Positions 1 to 5,081 of a stretch of DNA of 6,913 nucleotides are shown here, piece by piece (the first letter of the stretch is position 1; each line of letters opens with the position of its first letter). Source of the DNA: Candidatus Brevibacterium intestinigallinarum (GTDB lineage Bacteria; Actinomycetota; Actinomycetes; Actinomycetales; Brevibacteriaceae); contig DWZY01000168.1 in NCBI GenBank assembly GCA_019117325.1, forward strand, positions 1 through 6,913, in the 5' to 3' direction. The position numbers were made by a program, and so were the translations under genes. The notes beneath the pieces are model-generated. The model was not told the DNA's origin and did no database searches. It saw nothing but the letters and a program-made list of their open reading frames with translations.

Positions 1-1
1 C

Positions 2-331
2 CTGTTCGTCCCGGCCCTCGCCTTCATCCTCTGGGCGACCGCTGCCGGGCAGAGCACCTTCACGACCGAGGGCCCGTGGCACATCGTCCTCATGCTCATG
101 CTGGGCCCGGCGACCGCCGTCCCGCTGCTGCTGTTCAGCGCGGCGGCACGCCGGATCCCCCTCAGCTGGGTGGGCATGCTCCAGTTCATGACCCCCACGA
201 TGCAGTTCATCACCGGGGTGTGGATCCTGGGCGAGGAGATGTCACCGGCCCGCTGGACCGGCTTCGCGATCATCTGGATCGCGTGCACGCTCTTCATCGT
301 CGACATGGTGCGGGCCTCGCGCCGACGCTGA
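2..331 (+). CDS. rarD: RarD/EamA-family transporter, C-terminal part (5' end outside window)
   Basis: The visible 109 residues are the C-terminal third of a drug/metabolite transporter superfamily protein of the RarD type, an inner-membrane permease whose natural substrate is not settled. The frame is open from the first base of the window, so the start lies upstream. Four hydrophobic helices are visible, at about residues 1-16, 28-49, 54-77 and 85-103. They are separated by short loops, with RarD-like signatures AARRIPLS (48-55), QFMTPTMQF (61-69) and GEEM (77-80). A basic tail (RASRRR) ends at TGA 329-331. This C-terminal architecture, with a conserved Pro-Leu-Leu-Leu-Phe helix and a final W-x-G-F-x-x-I-W helix, is what I know from RarD homologues. 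The gene converges on the polyprenyl synthase gene with 13 bp between stop codons. It has no evident link to menaquinone synthesis and is probably only a chromosomal neighbour. Family assignment is good; the substrate is unknown. Confidence 0.85.
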   Translation: MFVPALAFILWATAAGQSTFTTEGPWHIVLMLMLGPATAVPLLLFSAAARRIPLSWVGMLQFMTPTMQFITGVWILGEEMSPARWTGFAIIWIACTLFIVDMVRASRRR

Positions 332-348
332 CCCGCGCCGGACGTCAG
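328..348. terminator. candidate bidirectional terminator hairpin spanning both stop codons
   Basis: CTGAC (328-332) pairs with GTCAG (344-348), and inside it CCG (333-335) pairs with CGG (339-341). This gives an 8-bp stem with a CGC loop and a two-base bulge (AC, 342-343). The stop codons of the transporter gene (TGA 329-331) and of the polyprenyl synthase (minus-strand TGA, 345-347) lie in opposite arms. No T-tract follows on either strand, so this would be the U-less hairpin type often proposed in actinobacteria. It was found by eye and its stability was not calculated. Confidence 0.35.
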
Positions 349-1391
349 GAACTGCGCTCGACCACCTGGTGGGCGAACGCCTCGAGACCCTCGCGGACCT
401 CGCCGTGCGGCAGCGCGGACAGGCAGGCGATCGCGTCGTCGGCCCAGCGGCGGGCCTCGGCCCTGGCCTGCGCCGTCACCTCGTGGGAGGCGAGCGCGAC
501 CCGCGCGGTCTCGAGGGCCTCGTCCGAGGTGAGATCGCCGTCCAGCAGGGTCACGACCTCGGCGGCGGTGTCGTCTCCTGCCGCAGCGGCACGGCGGGCA
601 TAGAGGACCGGCAGGGTCGGGACGCGCTCGCGCAGGTCCGTGCCGGGCCGCTTGCCGGAGGTGGCCGCGTCCGAGGTGAGGTCGATGATGTCGTCCGCCA
701 GCTGGAAGGCGACGCCCACCTTCTCGCCGTACTGGCGCACGGGGTCGATGAGGTCCGCCGGCGCACCGGAGTAGCGGAGGCCGAACTCGCCCGAGGCCGC
801 GATGAGCGACCCGGTCTTGTCCGCCAGCACCTGCAGGTAGTGGGCGATGGGGTCCTCGTCCGGGCCGGGCCCGGCGAACTCCGCGAGCTGGCCCAGGACC
901 AGGCGCTCGAACGTGGTCGCCTGGAGGCGCACGGCCTCGGGCCCCAGCCCGGCGGACAGCAGCGAGGCGCGCGCGAACAGGAGGTCGCCGGTGAGGATCG
1001 CGACGGAGTTGCCCCACACCTCGTGCGCGCTGGGAGCGCCCCGGCGCACGGGCGCGTCGTCCATGACGTCGTCGTGGTACAGGGTCGCGAGGTGGATGAG
1101 CTCGACGGCCGCGGCCGCGTCGATGACCTCGTCTCGGGAGCCGTCGCCCAGCTGCGCCGTGAGCAGGACCAGGAGGGGGCGCACGCGCTTGCCGCCGGCC
1201 TGCATGAGGTGGTGCGACGCCTCGTGCGGCAGTCGCTCCGACTGCGCGGCCGCGGTGCTCAGCCGCGTCTCGACCCGGTCGAGGCGGTCGGCGAGATCGA
1301 GGGCCAGTGCGGAGTCCGCCGCCGCGAAGGGGCCCGCCTGCGTGCTCGGCGGTGCTCCTGCCGTATCGGGAGTCATCGGGTCGTTCATCAT
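345..1391 (-). CDS. Long-chain (all-trans) polyprenyl diphosphate synthase, menaquinone side-chain
   Basis: This 348-aa soluble prenyltransferase should elongate an allylic diphosphate with isopentenyl diphosphate to make the menaquinone tail. Hallmarks of the IspB/HepT/GrcC family are present: GGKRVRP (66-72) for IPP binding; the first aspartate-rich motif with D107, D108, D111 and D112 followed by RRG; DKTGSL (191-196); LGQLAEF (166-172); the second aspartate-rich motif D233-D234-x-x-D237; and GKRPGTDLRERVPTLP (246-261). Small residues A102 and T103 sit 5 and 4 positions before the first motif, where short-chain FPP/GGPP synthases usually carry aromatics, so a long product is likely. Residues 1-35 are a variable Ala/Pro-rich leader. 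Start choice is uncertain. AAGAGG (1397-1392) abuts the first ATG (1391) and lies 3 nt before a second in-frame ATG (1388); a third ATG is at 1376. It is the last gene of the menG-menJ-synthase set, 44 bp after menJ. The M. tuberculosis counterpart would be GrcC1 (Rv0562). Confidence 0.93.
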   Translation of the reverse strand: MMNDPMTPDTAGAPPSTQAGPFAAADSALALDLADRLDRVETRLSTAAAQSERLPHEASHHLMQAGGKRVRPLLVLLTAQLGDGSRDEVIDAAAAVELIHLATLYHDDVMDDAPVRRGAPSAHEVWGNSVAILTGDLLFARASLLSAGLGPEAVRLQATTFERLVLGQLAEFAGPGPDEDPIAHYLQVLADKTGSLIAASGEFGLRYSGAPADLIDPVRQYGEKVGVAFQLADDIIDLTSDAATSGKRPGTDLRERVPTLPVLYARRAAAAGDDTAAEVVTLLDGDLTSDEALETARVALASHEVTAQARAEARRWADDAIACLSALPHGEVREGLEAFAHQVVERSS

Positions 1392-1415
1392 CCTCTTGGT
1401 CTCAGACGTCGCGGA

Positions 1416-1425
1416 CAGTATCGCA
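1416..1425 (-). promoter_or_regulatory. Candidate extended -10 element upstream of the polyprenyl synthase
   Basis: Reading the minus strand, TGC (1425-1423) is followed by GATACT (1422-1417). This resembles an extended -10 box (TGn plus a near-TATACT hexamer). It would place a transcript start near 1410-1411, about 20 nt before the first ATG, leaving just enough leader for the AAGAGG ribosome binding sequence. No convincing -35 is visible at 17 bp spacing. The element lies in the 44-bp gap between menJ and the synthase gene, so the synthase may have its own promoter besides read-through from menG-menJ. The core CAGTATCG (plus strand, 1416-1423) recurs upstream of menG. Confidence 0.3.
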
Positions 1426-1435
1426 TCAGCGCGGC

Positions 1436-2743
1436 TCAGTCGTTGGTCGTCGCCGGGACTGCACGGGTGAGCGCGTCAATGATGCGATCGATCGCGTCCG
1501 CCTCCGCGCCGTCCCGATGGATGTTGCCCAGGAGACGCACGGCGAACCGCATGAGCACGTCCACCCCCATACCGTACTTGATGCCCAGGTCCATGATCTC
1601 GGGTCTGCCGATGAGCTGCGCGAAGGCGCGGCCCAGGGTGAAGTGGCTGCCGAACCGGTCGCGGACGATCTGCGGATACTCCTGCAGGCCGGCCCGCTGG
1701 CGGGCGCGCGGCAGGCGGCGGTGGGTGTCGATGACCTCGGCCGCGATGCGGGCGGCCTCGAGCGCGTAGTCGATGCCCTCGCCGTTGAACGGGCTGACCA
1801 TGCCGGCGGAGTCGCCCACCAGCAGGAGGCCGTCGCGGAAGTGGGGCGTGCGGTTGAACGCCATGGGCAGCGCGGCGGACCGGACGGGGGTGAGCCGGGT
1901 GTCCGCGTCGATGCCCCATTCGTGGCCCATCGCCGCCAGCCACTCGTCGAGCACCGTCCGGTAGTTGACCTCGCCGAACTGCGGGGAGGTGTCGAGGATG
2001 CCCAGCCCCACGTTGACGGTGCCATCGCCCAGGGGGAAGAGCCAGCCGTAGCCGGGCAGCGCGCCGCCGTCGGCCTCGCGCAGCTCGAGCCAGCTCTCGA
2101 TGTAGTCGTCGTCGTGGCGCGGGGACGAGTGGTACGTGCGGACGGCCACGCCCATGGGCCGGTCGTCCCGCTTCTCCGCCCCGTGCGCCACCGCGATCCG
2201 GGAGGACACCCCGTCGCACGCGACGACCAGCGGCGCGCGGAACTCCATGTCCGGCCCCACCTTGCGGCCGCGCTCATCCGTCCCGACCGCACGGATACCG
2301 GCGGTCCAGCCGTCAGGGGCCAGCAGGGGCTCGGTCGCGGCGACCTGCTCGAAGAGGCGGGCGCCACGGGACTGCGCGTGCCGCGCCAGCGTCTCGTCGA
2401 GGCCCATCCGAGTCTTCGTGAGCCCGTAGTCGGGGAAGCCCCCGCCGCCGGGCCAGTCGATCTCCATGCGGTGTCCGCCGCCCACCAGGCGCAGGCCGCG
2501 GTTGCGGTGCCAGCCCCGCTGCGGGTCCGTGTCGATGCCCAGGTGCCCCAGCTCGCGGACCGCGCGCGGGGTGAGCGCGTCGCCGCAGACCTTGTCGCGC
2601 GGGAACGCGGACTTCTCCACCACGGCCACGTCCATGCCGGCGCCCGCCAGGTGCGCGGCAGTGGCGGAGCCCGCGGGCCCTGCGCCCACGACGACGACAT
2701 CGGCCTCGATCACCTGCGAGGCCGCTGCAACCGGATCGCTCAT
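1436..2743 (-). CDS. menJ: FAD-dependent geranylgeranyl-reductase family protein, MenJ-type menaquinone prenyl reductase
   Basis: This 435-aa flavoprotein is predicted to saturate one double bond of the menaquinone side chain, as MenJ (Rv0561c) does in M. tuberculosis. The N-terminal dinucleotide fold is VVVGAGPAGSATAAHL (17-32), ending at acidic E43. The KVCGDALTPR block (51-60), with C53-G54-D55, is the geranylgeranyl-reductase signature. CDG (176-178), GYGWLFPLGDG (231-241), the FAD-phosphate motif LLLVGDSAG (306-314) and NGEGIDYAL (320-328) follow in family order. The open frame extends 40 codons further upstream, but that stretch is inside menG and is Arg/Pro-rich. The ATG at 2743 has a GGAG 5 nt before it and begins directly ahead of the FAD fold, so I chose it. 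Its start overlaps the menG stop by 4 bp (ATGA), which implies translational coupling. The next gene makes the prenyl chain this enzyme would modify. Family membership is secure; the menaquinone substrate follows from context and the M. tuberculosis precedent. Confidence 0.88.
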   Translation of the reverse strand: MSDPVAAASQVIEADVVVVGAGPAGSATAAHLAGAGMDVAVVEKSAFPRDKVCGDALTPRAVRELGHLGIDTDPQRGWHRNRGLRLVGGGHRMEIDWPGGGGFPDYGLTKTRMGLDETLARHAQSRGARLFEQVAATEPLLAPDGWTAGIRAVGTDERGRKVGPDMEFRAPLVVACDGVSSRIAVAHGAEKRDDRPMGVAVRTYHSSPRHDDDYIESWLELREADGGALPGYGWLFPLGDGTVNVGLGILDTSPQFGEVNYRTVLDEWLAAMGHEWGIDADTRLTPVRSAALPMAFNRTPHFRDGLLLVGDSAGMVSPFNGEGIDYALEAARIAAEVIDTHRRLPRARQRAGLQEYPQIVRDRFGSHFTLGRAFAQLIGRPEIMDLGIKYGMGVDVLMRFAVRLLGNIHRDGAEADAIDRIIDALTRAVPATTND

Positions 2744-3441
2744 GCGGTCTCCGGCTTGCGCGCCCGGTGGATCGCGACGATGCCGCCGGACAGGTTGCGG
2801 TACTGGACGGCGTCGAAGCCCTGATCCGCGATGAGGTGGGCGAGCTCCTCCTGGCCGGGCCACGCGCGGATCGACTCCGCGAGGTACTCGTACGACTCCG
2901 GGTTGGAACTGATGAGGCGGGCGACCGGTGGGAACGCGCGCATGAGGTACTCGCGGTAGATGAAGTCAAATGGGCCGAACACGGGCCGGGAGAACTCGCA
3001 GATGACGAGGCGGCCGCCGGGCTTCAGCACGCGGCGCATCTCTGCGAGCGCGCGCTGGGAGTCCTGCATGTTGCGGAAGCCGAAGCTCACGGTCACGACG
3101 TCGAACTCGCCGTCCTCGAACGGCAGGTCCAGCGCGTCCGCGTAGACGTAGGTGATGCCGGGGTTGCGCTTGCGCCCCTCTGCCAGCATCCCCTCGGAGA
3201 TGTCGCCGGCGATGACCTCTGCACCGGCCTGCGCGAACGGGACGGAGCTGGTGCCGGTGCCGGCGGCCAGGTCGAGGACCCGCTCCCCCGGCTGCGCGTC
3301 GACGGCATCCGCGACGAGGGTCCGCCACCGGCGGGTCTGTCCCAGCGAGAGGACGTCGTTCATGAGGTCGTACCGGGCAGCGACCGTGTCGAACATCTTG
3401 GCGACGTCTGCGGGATCCTTGTCGAGCTGCGCACGATTCAT
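2740..3441 (-). CDS. menG: Demethylmenaquinone methyltransferase MenG/UbiE
   Basis: This 233-aa class I SAM-dependent methyltransferase carries out the ring C-methylation of demethylmenaquinone to menaquinone. Both UbiE signatures are present: YDLMNDVLSLGQTRRWR (24-40), and RVLKPGGRLVICEFSRP (137-153). SAM motif I is VLDLAAGTGT (55-64), with acidic D80 at the end of strand 2 and ADALDLPF (101-108) as the adenine-contacting block. FGFRNMQD (120-127) matches the conserved F-G-x-R-N element. Length is normal for the family. The ATG at 3441 gives the usual Asn-Arg-Ala start, but its GGAG (3457-3454) is 12 nt away. An in-frame GTG at 3447 sits 6 nt after that GGAG and could be the true start, adding two residues. 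It leads a minus-strand set with menJ (4-bp overlap) and the polyprenyl synthase, and is divergent from menF. Ubiquinone use is unlikely in a Gram-positive actinobacterium, so MenG is preferred over UbiE. Confidence 0.95.
   Translation of the reverse strand: MNRAQLDKDPADVAKMFDTVAARYDLMNDVLSLGQTRRWRTLVADAVDAQPGERVLDLAAGTGTSSVPFAQAGAEVIAGDISEGMLAEGRKRNPGITYVYADALDLPFEDGEFDVVTVSFGFRNMQDSQRALAEMRRVLKPGGRLVICEFSRPVFGPFDFIYREYLMRAFPPVARLISSNPESYEYLAESIRAWPGQEELAHLIADQGFDAVQYRNLSGGIVAIHRARKPETA
2749..2752 (-). promoter_or_regulatory. Ribosome binding sequence deciding the menJ start
   Basis: GGAG on the minus strand lies 5 nt before ATG 2743-2741, inside the last codons of menG. It supports the short menJ start over the 40-codon upstream extension. 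Together with the ATGA stop/start overlap it suggests termination-reinitiation coupling between menG and menJ. Confidence 0.6.
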
Positions 3442-3503
3442 GCCCACCAGTGTCTCCCACCCGCGCACGCCGCGCGAATCCCAGCCACATGCGCGGGGCA
3501 CAT
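3438..3503 (-). other. Possible 21-codon upstream ORF overlapping the menG start
   Basis: On the minus strand an ATG at 3503 opens a 21-codon frame whose TGA (3440-3438) overlaps the menG ATG (3441-3439) as ATGA. The peptide begins Met-Cys-Pro and ends with two tryptophans and an alanine, with a second cysteine at residue 13. A GTG immediately precedes the ATG in frame. No Shine-Dalgarno sequence is seen before it. In DNA this GC-rich a 21-codon open frame can occur by chance. The stop/start overlap is the only real argument for function, so this is recorded as a possibility rather than a gene. Confidence 0.18.
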
Positions 3504-3591
3504 CACACTGACGCGCGCGGACCAGGTGTCCCGCTCCCGCCTCCCGGTGGCGCGCCGACGCGGTGGCCGAGACCCTCAGTATCGTGGGGGT
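3442..3591. promoter_or_regulatory. Divergent menG/menF intergenic promoter region
   Basis: This is the only sizeable gap outside coding sequence (150 bp) and must carry the promoters for menG (leftward) and menF (rightward). The right end holds overlapping -10-like hexamers on both strands near 3578-3585. If the leftward one is used, menG has a leader of about 130 nt, which includes the GGAG at 3457-3454 and a possible short upstream ORF. GGACC-AGG-TGTCC (3519-3531) is a weak imperfect dyad that might be an operator. No recognised regulator site, riboswitch or strong hairpin was identified by eye. Confidence 0.55.
3578..3585. promoter_or_regulatory. Overlapping opposed -10 hexamers (candidate bidirectional promoter core)
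   Basis: On the plus strand TATCGT (3580-3585) fits the actinobacterial TAnnnT -10 consensus and ends 6 nt before the menF GTG at 3592, so transcription could start at or next to the start codon. On the minus strand the same bases read GATACT (3583-3578), one mismatch from TATACT, pointing towards menG. No clear -35 is seen on either strand. Promoter symmetry of this type is known to give divergent transcription in bacteria. Assignment to this site is inference. Confidence 0.35.
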
Positions 3592-5013
3592 GTGGCACAT
3601 TCCTCTTCGCATTCCGCTCAGACCCCCGTGCTGAGCGTCCGCTCGCGCTTCGTCGACGGACTGACCCCGGACGCGCCCGCGCCGTTCTCCGGTCGCCTGC
3701 CCACCCGCTCGATCGACTTCCTCACACAGCTGCCGGCCTCCGGCTTCTCGTGCTGGGTGCGGGGACGGTCCGGTCTCGTGGGGATCGGGCGCCGGTTGCG
3801 CCTGCGGGCCCGCGGAGCAGACCGCTTCGATGATCTGGCCCGTCAGTGGGATGCGCTCATCGCGGCCGCGCAGGTCGATGACCGGGTGGAGCTGCTGGGC
3901 AGCGGCCTCGTGGGGTTCTCCGCGATCGCGTTCTCCTCCGACTCCGGCTGGGACTCCGTCATCGATGTTCCGGAATACCTCCTGGGCCGCCGGGACGGCC
4001 GTGTCTGGCTCACCCATGTGAGTGGCGGAGTGGACGACGGCGCGGCCGTTGACGGGGCGGGGAGCACGGCCTCGGGAGCGGACTACAGCGAGGATGCGGC
4101 GCCCGGCCTGCAGCTCTCCCCCACTCCCCTGAGTCAGCAGCGGGTCGTCTCCCGTGAGCCCGGTGCCGTGAGTCCGGAGAAGTACCAGGAGATCGTCGCT
4201 CGCGCCTCGGCCCGCCTGCGCAGTCCGGAGGCCGGCGAGCGCAAGATCGTGCTGGCCCGCGACGAGGTCATCACGACGGAGGACGAGATCGACGTCCGGA
4301 CCCTCCTGGGCCGCCTGAACGCTGAGTTCCCCAGCACGTGGTCGTTCAACGTGGCGGGTCTCGTGGGTGCGACACCGGAGCTGCTCATCGGAGTCGAGGA
4401 CGGCGCAGTCCACTCGCGCGTGCTGGCCGGCACGTACCGCGTGCAGGAGGACCCGCAGCAGGAGCTCGCCCAGGCGCGCGCACACCTGGGCGGCCGGAAG
4501 GACTCCGTCGAGCATTCGTATGCGATCGACTCCCTGGCCTCCACCCTGGGGCCGGTGACGGAGGAGCTGCGGGTCGACCCGGAGCCGCACCTGCTGCAGC
4601 TGGCGAACGTCATCCACCTGGCCTCGGACGCGCACGGTCGCCTGCGGACGCGTCCGGACGGCACCCGCGTGAGCCCGTTCGAGGTCGCCCGTGCGGTTCA
4701 CCCCACGGCGGCGGTGGGCGGCACGCCGCGCGACCGCGCGATGGATCTCATCAGCCGCTTCGAGGAGATGGACCGCGGCCGCTACGCCGGGCCCGTGGGC
4801 TGGGTCGACGGGTACGGCAACGGGCAGTTCGGCATCGCCCTGCGCTGCGGCCAGCTGGAGGATCGCAACCGGATCCGCCTGTTCGCCGGCGCGGGGATCA
4901 TGCCGGACTCGGACCCGGAGTCCGAGCTGCGCGAGACCGACGCGAAATTCGCCCCCATGCGCCGCGCGCTGGGCGTCGACTGGACGCCGGACGTCTCGCA
5001 CGAGGGCAGCTGA
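3592..5013 (+). CDS. menF: Isochorismate synthase MenF
   Basis: This 473-aa chorismate-utilising enzyme isomerises chorismate to isochorismate with Mg2+, the first step of menaquinone head-group synthesis. The C-terminal chorismate-binding domain (about 193-465) carries the family landmarks: RKIVLAR (217-223), where K218 matches the general-base lysine of E. coli MenF; GATPELL (259-265), where E263 matches the general-acid glutamate; LAGTYR (278-283); VEHSYAID (306-313); HPTAAVGG (370-377); YAGPVGWVDGYGNGQFGIALRC (398-419); and SDPESELRETDAKF (440-453), with metal/substrate-contacting acidic residues. The N-terminal part (15-145) is the variable MenF lobe, and residues 144-190 are a low-complexity Gly/Ala/Asp-rich insertion. 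The GTG at 3592 was chosen because it lies at the end of the divergent promoter region; the frame upstream runs antisense through menG. It has no properly spaced Shine-Dalgarno sequence, and a leaderless transcript is plausible. A second GTG at 3628 is possible. Isochorismate synthase is preferred over salicylate or anthranilate synthase because of its menD and menG neighbours. Confidence 0.93.
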   Translation: MAHSSSHSAQTPVLSVRSRFVDGLTPDAPAPFSGRLPTRSIDFLTQLPASGFSCWVRGRSGLVGIGRRLRLRARGADRFDDLARQWDALIAAAQVDDRVELLGSGLVGFSAIAFSSDSGWDSVIDVPEYLLGRRDGRVWLTHVSGGVDDGAAVDGAGSTASGADYSEDAAPGLQLSPTPLSQQRVVSREPGAVSPEKYQEIVARASARLRSPEAGERKIVLARDEVITTEDEIDVRTLLGRLNAEFPSTWSFNVAGLVGATPELLIGVEDGAVHSRVLAGTYRVQEDPQQELAQARAHLGGRKDSVEHSYAIDSLASTLGPVTEELRVDPEPHLLQLANVIHLASDAHGRLRTRPDGTRVSPFEVARAVHPTAAVGGTPRDRAMDLISRFEEMDRGRYAGPVGWVDGYGNGQFGIALRCGQLEDRNRIRLFAGAGIMPDSDPESELRETDAKFAPMRRALGVDWTPDVSHEGS

Positions 5014-5053
5014 TCGCGCGGGAGGGCGGCTAGTCCCGTATGCGGGCGGTCGA

Positions 5054-5072
5054 ACTCGGACCCGCGAGTCCG
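5054..5072. terminator. Candidate hairpin(s) in the menF/menD convergent gap
   Basis: The 68-bp gap between menF and menD contains two mutually exclusive 5-bp stems with 6-nt loops: ACTCG (5054-5058) with CGAGT (5065-5069), and CGGAC (5057-5061) with GTCCG (5068-5072). Shorter ones are CCCG/CGGG (5035-5046) and GGGC/GCCC around the menD stop (5077-5088). None has a T-tract. A two-way terminator is expected between convergent genes, but the pairing is modest and in such GC-rich DNA may be chance. Confidence 0.25.
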
Positions 5073-5081
5073 CGCCGGGCG

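Noticed and set aside
369..2824. Long plus-strand open frames opposite the polyprenyl synthase and menJ
   Set aside because: The Arg/Gly/Ala-rich products have no recognisable motifs. The minus strand carries full catalytic signatures across the same bases.
2744..2863. 40-codon upstream extension of menJ
   Set aside because: The extension lies wholly within menG, is Arg/Pro-rich and unrelated to the FAD fold. A GGAG 5 nt before ATG 2743 supports the shorter start.
3519..3531. Imperfect dyad GGACCAGGTGTCC as a regulator operator
   Set aside because: Only four bases in each arm match, and no known regulator consensus is recognised. It is mentioned within the intergenic feature but not called separately.
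2767..3591. Very long plus-strand open frame continuing upstream of menF across menG
   Set aside because: It is the antisense shadow of menG in high-GC DNA. Its translation lacks any family pattern, while the opposite strand encodes a complete MenG.
3442..5001. Minus-strand frame extending menG upstream through menF
   Set aside because: It is an antisense shadow of menF; the conserved MenG N-terminus begins at 3441 (or 3447).
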